Source: Cyanidium caldarium (taxonomy: Eukaryota > Rhodophyta > Bangiophyceae > Cyanidiales > Cyanidiaceae). From it: DNA of 64,000 nt. The notes under the pieces are model-generated. The model was not told the DNA's origin and did no database searches. It worked only from the letters and a program-made list of their open reading frames with translations. Made by a program: the position numbers and the translations under genes. The stretch spans positions 1-64,000 of the forward strand of contig JANCYW010000001.1 of the NCBI GenBank assembly GCA_026184775.1. Reading direction: 5' to 3'. Of this stretch, positions 40,116 to 50,916 are shown in pieces; position 1 is the first letter of the stretch; each line of letters starts with the position of its first letter.

Positions 40116-40916
40116 TCACCACAAGTACGCGTCGGAGTGACGCGTCCCGTAGGAGAAGCCGCCCTCCTCCCACGCCTCGTCGGCGATCGGAGCACGCCGC
40201 GGCGCCTCCATCGCCGGCGTTTCCGTGGCCACCGATGGCGTGGGCGTCGCCGGTTTTGCTCCAATCGTATCACCGCGCGACGCCTCCACCGCTGTTTCCG
40301 CGTCCGCGGACAGCAGCTCCGTGGCGGTGACCGCCGAGTCGCTCGAGCACGCCACCTCGTCCAGAAAGTAGTCTTCCTCGTCGGCGCCCGACTCGTAGTT
40401 GATATCGCGATCGTCCATGGCGGCCACGAAGACGCTGCCGCGGTCGCGGGCCGACTCGCGGCAGATGTCGCTCCAGTGGCCCCAGTTGCGACGGCCGGCA
40501 CCGTTCTTCTTGGGCAACCAACTCGCGACGTGGTGCTCGCGCATATACTTGGGCAACACACCGGTGGGCGACACCAACGGTGAGCCCGCCGGATTCAGAC
40601 GCGGTGAAGTCGGTGGCAATGGCCCTGGCGGCATCGTAACGTCTGGGAGAAAGAGCGCCCGCGCCCGACCGGACGCCTGCTGTTGCATGTGCTCGTCGTG
40701 CTGGCGCAGCAGCGAAAACGTCGGCGGCAGCGGCGCGTGCGCGGGTGTCAGCGGCGAGCAAGCATCGATGGGCATGTTGTACAGACGCGCCTCCCACTGG
40801 TTCTCATAGATCGGGCGCAGCAGGGTGCCGCTGCCATCGTCGGCGACGGCAGCATCGGCCTCGGCAGCCGTGCTGGGAGCGGCCAACGCCGCGCTGGCCA
40901 CCTCTGTCTCTGCCAT
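40116..40916 (-). CDS. Small acidic protein with a PDCD4-type N-terminal motif
   Basis: A 266-residue, mostly disordered protein. Residues 136-185 contain KKNGAGRRNWGHWSDI and DINYESGADEEDY. In PDCD4 and plant relatives a KKGGAGGKGxWG segment is followed by DPNYDSxEE just ahead of the MA3 domains that bind eIF4A. Here no MA3 domain follows: the remainder is acidic and Ser/Thr-rich. It may therefore be a free-standing relative of the PDCD4 leader, which in mammals contacts RNA and ribosomes; this function is inference. SPxxSPTG-type phospho-sites precede the motif. It is divergent from the FUSC-type gene. Confidence 0.55.
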   Translation of the reverse strand: MAETEVASAALAAPSTAAEADAAVADDGSGTLLRPIYENQWEARLYNMPIDACSPLTPAHAPLPPTFSLLRQHDEHMQQQASGRARALFLPDVTMPPGPLPPTSPRLNPAGSPLVSPTGVLPKYMREHHVASWLPKKNGAGRRNWGHWSDICRESARDRGSVFVAAMDDRDINYESGADEEDYFLDEVACSSDSAVTATELLSADAETAVEASRGDTIGAKPATPTPSVATETPAMEAPRRAPIADEAWEEGGFSYGTRHSDAYLW

Positions 40917-41632
40917 AACGCCAGTGCAACGCAAAAGCACAAGCACGGAAGGTGAGTGGGTGGCAAGCCAGGTAAGGGTCACCTGAGAGGAAGTTGCAGC
41001 CGCCAACGGACGCTGACCTGGCAGCAACCGTGAACCAACACGTCGACGCTCGTTGTCTCGCAACGGACGGCCAGCTCCGACGACATCTCGGAAACGCGAC
41101 GAGGCAGCCCCACACGAGGGACACGAGTCTTGGGGAAATGTCACATGTGACCGAATCCCTCACGCTTAGGGTAGGTTCCCTTGGGTTGGGAACCGTCTCA
41201 ACGTCCCCTCCGGTAGCAGATGCGGGCAGGCGAAAGCAATGTGCACTCGATAGCACCACGATGAGGCGTGCTGTACGCTTCTCGAAACAAGCGCACGACG
41301 GATTGGTGTACCTCAGCAACACGCAGCTCTCCTCGCCACCATCGGCGCGCTCGCCTCCTCTCCGCAAACATCCACTCCGACAGTATGTGCGTTGCCTCAC
41401 ACCTATCACTGCTACGTCCAGCGCTCTTCACTCGTGCTTGCGCCCTCAGCACCCGTTGCCTGACCGATCTCCTCGTGTGCGCTCATCCGCACGGCAACCC
41501 GCCCGCGTTTCAGTCCGCGCTCCAGACCGGTTGTGGTTGGCCCGCTCCACTCGTGTTCCTGACCGGCTCGAGAACATTGCTCCCTCGTGGCGACGACGGC
41601 GCGGCGCTGCCAGTGGCATCATCCCGTCCGCC
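40917..41632. promoter_or_regulatory. Divergent upstream region, PDCD4-motif gene / FUSC gene
   Basis: 716 bp between two divergent starts. The frame of the downstream gene is open through most of it, with possible ATGs near 41141 and 41261, so its protein may be longer. The residues encoded there (Ser, Arg, Pro, His) have no pattern, so I treat it as leader. No named promoter element is visible. Confidence 0.45.
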
Positions 41633-44602
41633 ATGGCCACGCTGCAGCGACTGCGAGCGGCGCTGGTGTGGACGGGAAAGCTGCTCGTTTCCCGCAAGTC
41701 GATGGACGCCGTCCGAGCGGGGGTGGTAACCGCCGCGGTCACCATCACCGTGTTCTTTGCAGTGTTGCGCGAGCAGGTACAATGCTTCACCAACATTCTG
41801 GCCTACGTAGCGCTGGTAATTATCGCACAGATTCCGCACATCGGCGCGGTGTTTCGCGGCAGCTGCATACTGGCCATGTCCAGCATCTGCGCTGGCGTGT
41901 TCGCCCTGACCGGTCTGGCCATGGCCGACAAGAGCCCGCTCGGGCTCTACTTTGTCACCCTGCTGTTCGCCTTCATAGCCGCCATTCTGCGCACCGACAC
42001 CGATCCTGTGTCGCTGGGTATGGGCATCTCGGTCAATTTTCTGTTCGGCGCGGTGTACATCTACTACGCCAAGACCCCGCCGTCGGAGGCGTGGTCGCGG
42101 ACCTATCCCATCGTGGTGTCGGGTCTGATCGCCTCGGCGGCCGCGCTGCTAGGCGCACTCGTCATCTTTCCGGTGTCGGCGCGTGTGACGCTGCGCAGAG
42201 GTCTGGCAAAGACCACGCGCGAACTCAGCGCGCTCATCGGAAAGACTGGCGATCTGTTGATGATGCCAGGCGACGAGTCGCGCGACTGTGGCCAGGAAAT
42301 GATAGCCCGCTTCCTTGCGCAACGAACGGCGCTGGCCACGCATCGTAACATGCTGTCGCTGCTACCATACGAGCCCAACTTTTTACCGCCGTGGCAGTGC
42401 GAACCGGATGCTGGCTGGATGGGCCTGCTGGAGGCGGTCGAACAGGTGTTCTTCCGCGCAGAGGCGCTGGCGTGCGCCTTGCGCGGTGGTCGCTTTCACC
42501 GACTCACCAATCTGGGTCGTCTGCTACGCGCACCGCTGCGGCTGCTGCAGGAGTACTTCCAGGCGGCGGCCGAAAGCGGCGAACAGCTGGCGCGCTGCAT
42601 CGAGATGTACCCCCAGGCGGTCGATGTGACTGACTCGGTGAATGACCACATGCGCGCAGAGCTCAATGACGCGGTGGTGAAGATGCGGCGGCGACAGTGG
42701 CGCAACTTGCAGCACAACCGCGGCAGTGCCGTGACCCCGTCGGCCTTCGAGCTGGCCTCGCTGATATTCGCGGTGTACAACGCGCAGGCATTGCAGCGCT
42801 CGCTGGTGCATCTGCACCAATCCATCGACAAACTGTACGCCGAGCGTCGCCGCCTGCGCTTCGCGCCCGTCGCCAACCTCTTCCGCTGGACGCGCATTGT
42901 GTTGTCGCCGATTCGCACCTGGCTCAAGACCTGGACGCTGCTGCGCAACACGGACAACCTCAAGTTCCTCATCAAGTATTTGATATGCGTGGCCATCATC
43001 GTGTTCCCGACGCTGTTCGTGGCGCAGTTCTCCGAGCGAGTGTTCGAGTTTCTGCAGCACGACAATGCCATATCGGCATACATCATCGTGACGATTCTGT
43101 TCATGCGTGGCATCGAGATGACCCTCTTTCGGGTGGTTTTGTACTTTGTGGTGACGTTTGCCTCGTCGGCACTGGGCTATGCGGTGACTGTGATCGCGCC
43201 GACCGACCAGTACGTCCTGGATATGTGGGTCGGGGTGTGGACGTACGGCGCGCTCCTGGTGGCCTCGATCGATCCCGCGTACATTGTGACCACCTTCCCG
43301 TTTCTGCTGGCGCAGTACTTTATCATCGCGTGCCAGTATGGACACGGCTACACCTTCGTGTACGCGGCATCGCGGGCAGTGTCGGTGTCGGCGGGCTGCT
43401 TCGTGGTGGCCGCGGTCAGCTACTTCATCTGGCCGTATCGCACCGAGTCGGAAGTGCGTCGGCATCTGACCACCGCGCTGCAGCTGTGCATGGACGTGAT
43501 CGATGACATGAGCCACATCTTCACAGAGATGAACGCCGCGGGCGGCAGCATGCGCTGGGATGATCTGGGCGGCACCGCGTGCGACGGCAAGATGCGCGCG
43601 CTGGAAGGCTTGCTCACGGTGGTGCGCATCCGGCTGCAGGTCGATATGACGCCCAACTTTCGACAGAGCTCGCTGTGGCGCGGTGCCAATAATTTGGCGG
43701 CGCTGGTGCGACGGCTGGTACTGATGCGTCAAGTTGTGTGCGCTGCACCGCACATCAGTGGCTATTACAGCGACACCGCGTACGAGGTGTTCCTGAAACA
43801 CCTGGAGACGGAACTGAGGGCACTCAGGGAGGCGTGGCGCGTGGCCAACGAGGCGACGTGCGCACGCCTCGGCCGCCGGCGCAAACACCGTCCGAGTGCG
43901 GACGAGCTGCGCAAGACACTGCGCGAATACCATTACGCCAAGCGGATGCTGATGAGAAAGCATGAACGCGTGCGGGCTCAAGTGCACGAGCGCTGGCGAG
44001 AACATGTGCGCCAGCGGAACGTGGTGGTGCCGCCGCCGGCCACCATGAGGCCGCACGAGGTGGTGCCGGAGGCCGCGGAGGCGTCCAACGGCTCGCTGCA
44101 GTGGGAGTCGTCCGAGCCCACCGTGACCATCGAGGATAGCGAGGCAGGCGGGCCGCCCGATTTGCATGTCGACGACTCGGTGCGCTTTCTCACGTGGCTG
44201 TACAGTTTGGCGTTGGTCATGCAAGCGTTTGAACAGGTAGCGGTGGACGCGCTCAATTTGGGGCACGGCGCGTCGGAACGAAACCTACCGCAGCGTATGC
44301 TGGGCCTGGGCAAGCGGCCACCGCCGCCACCTTCAGCAGACCTGGCCTCGGTGGTGAGGGCGGACGAGCGCAGCGACAGCGATCGGAATAACCTCGCAGA
44401 TGATGAGGCTTTCGAGAGGGACCTGGAGGCGTCGCTCGCCGTGAGCGGTCGCACAGACGGCGAGGTAGAGCTCGGGATGGCCCCGTCGGAGTTGGGCGCA
44501 GAGACGGAAGAACCGCTATCCAACGGTCAACAAGGAGAGCGGGCGGCATCGGCGGACTCGGTCTCGACGCGGGAGACATCGGACCACGCACCAGAGCCAT
44601 AG
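41633..44602 (+). CDS. FUSC/aromatic-acid-exporter-type membrane transporter
   Basis: A 989-residue integral membrane protein with two membrane blocks, residues about 25-180 and 442-602, each with about six hydrophobic helices, separated by 260 residues of helical soluble sequence. The second block starts after NLKFLIKYLICVAIIVFPTLF and includes ISAYIIVTILFMRG. The layout, and the FFAVLREQ... LVIIAQIPHIGAVF character of the first block, match the FUSC/ArAE superfamily (bacterial fusaric acid and p-hydroxybenzoate efflux, fungal Bre4, distant plant ALMT). The C-terminal 350 residues are cytosolic, basic, then acidic. Substrate unknown; organic anion export is the family role. The plasma membrane or vacuole is inferred. 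Confidence 0.7.
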   Translation: MATLQRLRAALVWTGKLLVSRKSMDAVRAGVVTAAVTITVFFAVLREQVQCFTNILAYVALVIIAQIPHIGAVFRGSCILAMSSICAGVFALTGLAMADKSPLGLYFVTLLFAFIAAILRTDTDPVSLGMGISVNFLFGAVYIYYAKTPPSEAWSRTYPIVVSGLIASAAALLGALVIFPVSARVTLRRGLAKTTRELSALIGKTGDLLMMPGDESRDCGQEMIARFLAQRTALATHRNMLSLLPYEPNFLPPWQCEPDAGWMGLLEAVEQVFFRAEALACALRGGRFHRLTNLGRLLRAPLRLLQEYFQAAAESGEQLARCIEMYPQAVDVTDSVNDHMRAELNDAVVKMRRRQWRNLQHNRGSAVTPSAFELASLIFAVYNAQALQRSLVHLHQSIDKLYAERRRLRFAPVANLFRWTRIVLSPIRTWLKTWTLLRNTDNLKFLIKYLICVAIIVFPTLFVAQFSERVFEFLQHDNAISAYIIVTILFMRGIEMTLFRVVLYFVVTFASSALGYAVTVIAPTDQYVLDMWVGVWTYGALLVASIDPAYIVTTFPFLLAQYFIIACQYGHGYTFVYAASRAVSVSAGCFVVAAVSYFIWPYRTESEVRRHLTTALQLCMDVIDDMSHIFTEMNAAGGSMRWDDLGGTACDGKMRALEGLLTVVRIRLQVDMTPNFRQSSLWRGANNLAALVRRLVLMRQVVCAAPHISGYYSDTAYEVFLKHLETELRALREAWRVANEATCARLGRRRKHRPSADELRKTLREYHYAKRMLMRKHERVRAQVHERWREHVRQRNVVVPPPATMRPHEVVPEAAEASNGSLQWESSEPTVTIEDSEAGGPPDLHVDDSVRFLTWLYSLALVMQAFEQVAVDALNLGHGASERNLPQRMLGLGKRPPPPPSADLASVVRADERSDSDRNNLADDEAFERDLEASLAVSGRTDGEVELGMAPSELGAETEEPLSNGQQGERAASADSVSTRETSDHAPEP

Positions 44603-44961
44603 ACGATGGGGCGACCGTGTGGCAGAGCGAGTTTGTAAACGGGAGTAAAGCCAGAGAGTCAGCACAGACTTTGCTACAGGCGCAAGTCACCCTCGCTTTT
44701 CGGTGACGACCCACTCGCGTCACGCTGACTTGACGGCACCGTCGGTCGCCTCGAGATCGTCCCGTGCGACGATTCTCCGTGGGACGGCAGCCGGTGCGTG
44801 CCCGATGTCGACATTCCGGTGTTCTGCGTTCTCAGGCGCAGGCGTCGTTGCAGAACTGCCGACCGCTGCGCGCGAGTGGGCGCGGAGCACGACGTGTCGC
44901 CTGCACGGGCCCGCTGCACCAGCTGCACCAGTGTACAAGGTTGCGGCGCGAGTGCGGTTTG
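44603..44961. other. Spacer between the FUSC-type and coiled-coil genes
   Basis: 359 bp. The downstream frame is open from a GTG at 44764, but the first ATG is at 44962. No repeat or RNA motif is seen. Confidence 0.5.
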
Positions 44962-46338
44962 ATGGGGACGAGGAAGCAGCGGACGTCGTCGGAGCGAGTG
45001 TCGCACGATGCGCCCATGTCGACCCCGGGAACGGCCGCGGCGGCCGACAAGTCGGATGCGTGCGCACCGAACGGGGCCTCGGTTGGCAAGCCGGTGACAG
45101 CGGCGGCGGCGGCGGCGGCGGCGATGGCCGGACGTGAGACGACGGTGCTGCGACAAGTGGAGTTGGAGAGCTGGCGGCTGGACTTGGAGGATCGGGAGTT
45201 GGCGTTGCGACAGGAGCGCGAGGCGTTGGCGGCGGAGCAGTTGCGAGTGCGGGAAGAGGCAGCGGAGGCGGCGAGGCAGATGGAGTTGGCGCGTGCGCTG
45301 CTGGCGGAGAGCGAGCGCCGGGCGCGAGACGTGGAGGCGCACGAGACTGCAATAGCGGGCATGCGAGGGCGTCATGCGGCATCGGAACGGGTGCAAGGCG
45401 TCGTGAGCGCCGCTAACCCCCACCGAGGAGCAGAGGACGCGACCGGAGCGGATGCAGCAGCTGCTGCCACCAAAGGTCAGCACCAAGGACACACACCTCG
45501 ACAGGTGTCCCCTCAGCTGCTGGTGTTGGTGCGCTCGTTACAATCCCAGGTGCATGCATTGCGCGGCGAGTTGAAGGCGCTGCGCAAAGCGTGCACCGCA
45601 TCCGTAGCTGCCGTGCCGACGATGGCGCGCCAAGTGCAACCCACGGCACGCGTTCCTGGCGGCGGCACATCGGATGCACCTGCCGCTGCCAACGACGACT
45701 TGCCAGGCGTGATGGGAGCGCTGGCCCAACTCACATTGCCATCACCCCGCCTATCCGAGTTGCGACAACGAGAGGAGGCGCTTCGCAGACAAGAAGCTGC
45801 CCTACGAGCGAACGAGGAGGAGCTGCAGCGGCTGTCGCTGCGCATTCGAGAGGCACTACGGGGCATGGTGCCGATGGAGATGGTCGAGGCTCGCGAGCGC
45901 AACGCCCAGCACCGCGAGTCCGCGCTGGAAGCTCGCGAGCAGCGCCTCGCGGAATACACGCGCCAACAGCAAGCACAGCTGGAGCGGGACCGGCACGCTG
46001 CCCAGAGTCAGTACCGCGAGGAGGCGCAGCGCTTCGCCGCCCAATGCCAAGCCGAGCGACATCAGCTGGAACAACAGTTGCGCCAGGAGCGCGCCCGCTC
46101 TACCGAATCCATCGAACGCCAGCGCATACAATTACAAGCGCGCCTGCAGCAATACCAAACCGCGGCCGAGCAGGAGGCCACCGAGTTCGCCCTCCTGCTG
46201 CAACAGAGCATGGCCGAGGGCGGCGCTGAGCTGGCCGCCGCCCGCGCCGCCCTGCAGCATCTGCAGGCCGTGTTCGGCCAGGCGCTGCACACCCTCGAGG
46301 CGGCGGCGCAGCGCGCTTCGCGTGCGCAAGCCGAATAG
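44962..46338 (+). CDS. Long coiled-coil protein, unrecognised
   Basis: A 458-residue protein, mostly coiled coil: residues about 60-135 (VELESWRLDLEDRELALRQE) and about 260-455 (LRQREEALRRQEAALRANEE, then ARERNAQHRESALEAREQRL). An Ala run coded by GCG repeats (about 45110-45125) precedes the first coil. A polar linker with a short MGALAQLTLPSPRLSELR segment separates the coils. No known family motif is found; a centrosomal, cytoskeletal or tethering role would suit the shape. The ATG at 44962 was chosen; a second ATG, 18 codons downstream, is also plausible. Confidence 0.65.
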   Translation: MGTRKQRTSSERVSHDAPMSTPGTAAAADKSDACAPNGASVGKPVTAAAAAAAAMAGRETTVLRQVELESWRLDLEDRELALRQEREALAAEQLRVREEAAEAARQMELARALLAESERRARDVEAHETAIAGMRGRHAASERVQGVVSAANPHRGAEDATGADAAAAATKGQHQGHTPRQVSPQLLVLVRSLQSQVHALRGELKALRKACTASVAAVPTMARQVQPTARVPGGGTSDAPAAANDDLPGVMGALAQLTLPSPRLSELRQREEALRRQEAALRANEEELQRLSLRIREALRGMVPMEMVEARERNAQHRESALEAREQRLAEYTRQQQAQLERDRHAAQSQYREEAQRFAAQCQAERHQLEQQLRQERARSTESIERQRIQLQARLQQYQTAAEQEATEFALLLQQSMAEGGAELAAARAALQHLQAVFGQALHTLEAAAQRASRAQAE

Positions 46339-46818
46339 TGCATTCCTGAGGCCGGGCGTTTGATTTCGTCGCTACACAAGTGGATTGGTTCTCGTGGCCG
46401 AGTCGCAACCGCCGATTCTCGGCGGCCTTCTTTGCTCACTACACTGCTTCAATCGAAACCTTTTTCCACGATGTAAATTGATCCCGCCTCGATGAACAAC
46501 TCACCTCCACCACCGTTAGCGTTTTTTGCGCTTCATTCGCGCAACCGCCTTCGCTACCTACCTGCCCCGCGGACCGTAACTCGGCCTGCGGGATCTCGGC
46601 GGCGCTCGCTCGGCAAATCGGCTCGGCGGATTTCAAAAAACTGGCGCGCAACGGCCCGCAAACGCACACGTCGTGTCACAGGCGCAACGCAACGTCATCA
46701 CGGAACGGTTGTTTTTTGGAGGGAGCGCTGCGGCCAGCAGCGGCGGACTGTCTTTCGCTCCAGTGGCGGCCATCACTTTGTGCCGAGTGGGCGAGCGCTC
46801 CAGGGAGTCGCACTCGGC
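46339..46818. other. Leader region of the MYB gene
   Basis: 480 bp. The MYB frame is open from ATG 46492, but the residues encoded before 46819 are Arg-rich without pattern, so most of this is likely untranslated. No other feature is recognised. Confidence 0.45.
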
Positions 46819-49530
46819 ATGGCGACACCGCCGCCGCCGCCAAAGGCCGTAGATGACGACTCGCTCTCGAAAGAGGCCGACGTGAGTGCCGAATTCGAAT
46901 TGCGCTTTGACGCCTCTGCGTCGCCCTCAACATCACCCAGTCTGCCGCTTGCGGACGACGCCGGCCGCGCTCTGCCCAAGAAGAAGCGCAACGAGTACCC
47001 CAACGCCCGCCGCGGCAGGTGGACGGCCGAGGAGGACGAGATTCTGCGCGCTGCCGTGACCGCCAACAACTCCAAGAATTGGAAGCGCATCGCCGAGGCA
47101 TTTGACGGCCTACGTTCTGACGTGCAGTGCATGCATCGGTGGCAGAAAGTGATCTTTCCGGGTTTGCACAAGGGACCCTGGACTCCCGAAGAGGACACCC
47201 GAATGGCCGAGCTGGTGCGCCAATACGGTGAAAAGCGCTGGAGCAAGATCGCCGACCACATGCCGGGCCGTATCGGCAAGCAGTGTCGCGAGCGATGGAC
47301 GCACCATCTGGCGCCGCATGTGGACAAACGCCCGTGGACCGAGGCGGAGGAGCGCATTCTGTCGGAGAAGCACGCCGAGCTGGGCAACCATTGGGCCCAG
47401 ATCGCCAAGTGCCTGCCCGGCCGCTCCGATAACGCCATCAAGAACCACTGGAATTCGCAGCTACGCCGCGCGAAGAGTCTGGCGGCGCGGCAACAGCGTT
47501 CCGCCAACGCCGAGCAGGAGCGCGCTCGCAAGGAGGTGGCTCGCAGAGAGGCCCGCGAGCGACACGCCCATAAAAAGCGCCTGGAGCGGGAGGCGCGTGA
47601 GGCGGCCATACGGCAAATGATGCCAGACGCCAGCACGGAAACCGTTCGCGCTGCCGCCCGGCGTTCGGCGCGCAACAACTCGGAGCGGTCGTCGCTGCAG
47701 CCGCTAATCGCCGCCGCCCAGCAGTGGGCAGCGTCGAGCGGCGGCGACGAGCCCGGCGCGCATCCCCACGCAGATGCCTCCGAGGTTCACCCGGCGGCAG
47801 CGGCGGTGTCACCGTTCCCGCACCTGACAGTGGCAGATGCGGCGATGCACGAGTTTCTCAGCGTGCACAGCGGCACTGGCGTGCCGTCGACGGCACCCGG
47901 AGTGGATGCGATGCCGGCTCACTCGCCATTTCGGGACACCCCGGGGGCGCGCTTCGCCCAGGCAGCGACGCCATGCGGCAGCACGGCGGCATCCCTGCAC
48001 AATGGCTATCCGTATGCTTTTTGGACGCCGGCTGCAGGCATCCACGCGTCGCTATTCCAAAACTCGGCGGCGCGACCGGAGCCGCATGCCAGCTCGCCGA
48101 GGAGTTCGCCGACGCTGCCGCCCGCCGATAGCACCGAAGGCCATCCGCGCCTGCCACCGGATGTCGATCCCGATGCAGTGCGCGCCACGCCATTCACTGC
48201 GGCCGAGCAGACATACTTCAGCATGTCGTCAGGCGGTCGCATGCATCCCTCGGCGCATGCCTCGTTCTCGTTTCAGACACCGATGCGCGTGGGAGCGTCC
48301 AGCGACGCCCTCGAGTTGCCCATGTACGGCAGCACCGGCTTTTCGCCCACGCCCATTTACGCGCACATGCCACGCAGCAGCAACGGCAACGGCAACGGCG
48401 GCGGCGGGAACGGCAGCCATCTGCGTCACTCCGCGCAGATGAAGGTGTTTCTGTCGCCCGGCATGAGCCAATTTCTGCGTTTCTCTCCGATACCGCTGCC
48501 GGCCGAGTCGGCGGGAGCGACGGCATCGGCACGGCCGTCAACAGCCGGTCCAGCATCGACGATGTCAGCTGCTGCCACCGGCACCCCACACGCCGGCCCC
48601 TCCAGCCCGACCGCCATGTTTCTGCAGACGCCAGGCGTGCGCGCGCCCACGCCGTCCTCATCCGCCCAATCGGCAACACGGCAGCCGTCGGCACCACCTC
48701 CCACAGCGTCCGGTGCGATAGCGCCCAAGCAGGTGCGCTTCACCAAGACGGTGCAACGGTACACGGAGGCGGAGGCACCGACCCTGAGGACGACCAGGTG
48801 CGCGGCGATCGACGAGCCCGACGAGCCGGGCCAGACGCCAATGGCCGCGGCAGCCGGGCCGCGAACACGCACATCTGTGGGCGGTCCCCTGACGCCCATG
48901 TCGCTTCTGGTCGATCAGCCCACACCGATGCCGCCCAGCGCGACCGCCGCGCCAGCGCCCGCGGCCGGGGACGAAGACCGCCTCGCCCATGCTGACCACA
49001 CCCCACCGATGTACCGAGCGCGGGACGGCGCGGACGACTCGCACGGCGATGCTGCAGCGCTGCCGGGCAGCTGCGAGGCCACGCCCGTACAATGCCTCGG
49101 CGGCGTCCTATCGCGCCTGCAACACGATGTCGATGCACGCGACGCGCCCGAGAAGGAGAACGCCCCGCCAACGCCGCGAGAAACGCGCGTCCCCGGTGGA
49201 GCTTTTTTTCGCGACTTGGCGATGGTGGCGGACGCCTCTGAAATCCTCTCGCCCTCCCAAGACGCGCCGCAGCGCGCCGGAACGCTGCATACCGACCAGC
49301 CGGCCGCAAGGAATCCGACGACAAGCAAGCGTCCGTTGCCATCGACGTCGACCGAGGTGGTTGCTTATGCCGACGCCCACCAACCCCGATCACGACTCCC
49401 CGCTCGCCATCTCGCTCCCGCACCCAGCGGCGCCAAGGCCGCCACGGACCTCATCGATTCCAGCTGGGTAGGTGACACGCCATTGCACCCACCACCACAC
49501 GGTCCGCGACAACCGTCACGAGGCAGTTGA
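46819..49530 (+). CDS. Three-repeat MYB transcription factor (R1R2R3)
   Basis: A 903-residue nuclear DNA-binding protein. R1 is at 66-113 ([15 protein letters not shown], Trp68/88/108), R2 at 118-164 ([16 protein letters not shown], Trp121/141/160, GKQCRERW) and R3 at 170-216 ([12 protein letters not shown], Trp173/192/211, [13 protein letters not shown]). This is the animal c-Myb/plant MYB3R arrangement; plant MYB3R proteins control G2/M genes. A basic coiled segment follows R3 (about 218-275). The remaining 600 residues are low-complexity with many SP and TP pairs (for example near [12 protein letters not shown]), typical of cyclin-dependent kinase control. ATG 46819 starts just before an acidic lead-in; ATG 46492 is an alternative. 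Confidence 0.92.
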   Translation: MATPPPPPKAVDDDSLSKEADVSAEFELRFDASASPSTSPSLPLADDAGRALPKKKRNEYPNARRGRWTAEEDEILRAAVTANNSKNWKRIAEAFDGLRSDVQCMHRWQKVIFPGLHKGPWTPEEDTRMAELVRQYGEKRWSKIADHMPGRIGKQCRERWTHHLAPHVDKRPWTEAEERILSEKHAELGNHWAQIAKCLPGRSDNAIKNHWNSQLRRAKSLAARQQRSANAEQERARKEVARREARERHAHKKRLEREAREAAIRQMMPDASTETVRAAARRSARNNSERSSLQPLIAAAQQWAASSGGDEPGAHPHADASEVHPAAAAVSPFPHLTVADAAMHEFLSVHSGTGVPSTAPGVDAMPAHSPFRDTPGARFAQAATPCGSTAASLHNGYPYAFWTPAAGIHASLFQNSAARPEPHASSPRSSPTLPPADSTEGHPRLPPDVDPDAVRATPFTAAEQTYFSMSSGGRMHPSAHASFSFQTPMRVGASSDALELPMYGSTGFSPTPIYAHMPRSSNGNGNGGGGNGSHLRHSAQMKVFLSPGMSQFLRFSPIPLPAESAGATASARPSTAGPASTMSAAATGTPHAGPSSPTAMFLQTPGVRAPTPSSSAQSATRQPSAPPPTASGAIAPKQVRFTKTVQRYTEAEAPTLRTTRCAAIDEPDEPGQTPMAAAAGPRTRTSVGGPLTPMSLLVDQPTPMPPSATAAPAPAAGDEDRLAHADHTPPMYRARDGADDSHGDAAALPGSCEATPVQCLGGVLSRLQHDVDARDAPEKENAPPTPRETRVPGGAFFRDLAMVADASEILSPSQDAPQRAGTLHTDQPAARNPTTSKRPLPSTSTEVVAYADAHQPRSRLPARHLAPAPSGAKAATDLIDSSWVGDTPLHPPPHGPRQPSRGS

Positions 49531-49760
49531 AGCGGAGCAAGTGCACTCGGAACCATAAAATCGCCCCCACCAACGCTTGTACAACCCGCTCGCCGCGACG
49601 AGCCGCCTTCGCCCGTGCGTGCGCGCTCGCAACGGCTCGTCGTCGTCGCTTCGGCGCGCGGTCGGTTTTTGGGCACACACCGCGCATTCGAGAGCCGCGT
49701 GGGAGGGAAACGACCGCACAACCGATTGCATCCTCCACCTCATTCTTCTATCGGTGTAGA

Positions 49761-50492
49761 ATGCGTGCATCTCCGTCCCCTGCGTACTTGTCTGCTGGCA
49801 GTGCGGTGGGTTTTGTGGTGCCAGCGGTAGCGGCGAGGGCCTGGCGACGGTGTTCGCCGCGGTTGCACTCTCCAAAGTATCACACCGCACCCCGCCGAGC
49901 ACCGGCAGCGCGTCGGCGCGCACCCGGCATGCTTCTCGATGACACCTTCGCCATTTCCAGCGCGGTCCATCTGGCGGATGAGGCGGTGAAGAATCCGTTG
50001 GTGATTCAACGCGTGGCCGACTACTTCAACACGTTGGGGATGCCCAAGTCGGTGGTGGAGTACGGCCACCCGGTTATGATGGGCGTTATGGTGCTGGCGA
50101 TGGGGTTTGGCGGCGGATTGACCGGCTGGGCTGGTCGCCTCAATTCGGATAAGCGCCAGGGCGCGCAGCAAAAGTCGTTGCACGCGAATATCATGGGCGC
50201 GTTCACGTTGCTGGCGCTTCTGGGCGGCAGCGGCGGACTGCTGTCGGTGGCCATGCAGGGCTTCCCGGTGGGGCAGTCCACGCACGCCATCACCGCGGTG
50301 GTGGTGCTGGCGCTGCTGATGGCGAACGGCATCATTGCGGGTACCGGGTTCGGTGCCGGGGGCAAGCGCGGCAAGGAGGCCACCGAGGCCATCCGGCAGG
50401 GACGCCAAGTGCATGCGTATTTGGGCGCTGCGATTCTGGCGGCCTTGGTGGTGCACGCGGCTTTCGGGATGCAGATTCTCCTGAGCGGATGA
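49761..50492 (+). CDS. DUF4079-like plastid membrane protein
   Basis: A 243-residue protein. The first 55 residues are a probable plastid transit peptide (MRASPSPAYLSAGSAVGF, then Arg-rich). The mature part has four hydrophobic segments: HPVMMGVMVLAMGFGGGLTG, GAFTLLALLGGSGGLLSVAM, ITAVVVLALLMANGII and YLGAAILAALVVHAAFGM. HP in the first, H in LHANIMG and VHAYLG are conserved-looking and may bind heme or chlorophyll. The arrangement is that of the DUF4079 family of cyanobacteria and plastids, whose function is unknown to me. Start ATG 49761 is the first that allows the transit peptide. Confidence 0.65.
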   Translation: MRASPSPAYLSAGSAVGFVVPAVAARAWRRCSPRLHSPKYHTAPRRAPAARRRAPGMLLDDTFAISSAVHLADEAVKNPLVIQRVADYFNTLGMPKSVVEYGHPVMMGVMVLAMGFGGGLTGWAGRLNSDKRQGAQQKSLHANIMGAFTLLALLGGSGGLLSVAMQGFPVGQSTHAITAVVVLALLMANGIIAGTGFGAGGKRGKEATEAIRQGRQVHAYLGAAILAALVVHAAFGMQILLSG

Positions 50493-50916
50493 GGAGGGAG
50501 GTAGGCGGCGGGAGAGGGCGAGCAAAGTTGCAGGAGTGAACAGCGTCTGAACGTGAACCAGGAACGGGTGGCATTGTCGGTGGCGTGAAGGTGGCACGAG
50601 AGCGAGTAAATGAGACTGCAGGCGGCGTCAAGGTGAATGTAGAGGGGAGGAGGCGAGGTGTAAGGAACGCGTATCGGAAGCAGATGTCGGTAAGCACGTC
50701 GTAACGAGTCACTCTGTCGAGGCAGACTCGCGGCATCCGTTACTCCTATCAGCTTTGCGGCGCACCTTCACGATGTGTTATCGCCCTCGCGTGGCCATCC
50801 GCAGTGGCGGTTCGTGCCGGGCTCGAGCGCGGGTCGCTCTCGTGCTCTGCGCCCGACAACGCGATCGTCTCACTTTCGCACACCTCTGCCGTCACCGACC
50901 CCGAATTCTCCACCCC
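50493..50916. other. Spacer upstream of the Dbp4/DDX10 gene
   Basis: 424 bp of G-rich spacer (50493-50700) and leader. The helicase frame is open from an ATG at 50773, but the residues before 50917 look non-coding. No named signal. Confidence 0.5.

Noticed and set aside
42524-44266. 580-codon minus-strand frame within the FUSC-type gene
   Set aside because: His/Arg-rich antisense shadow of a membrane protein; no domain.
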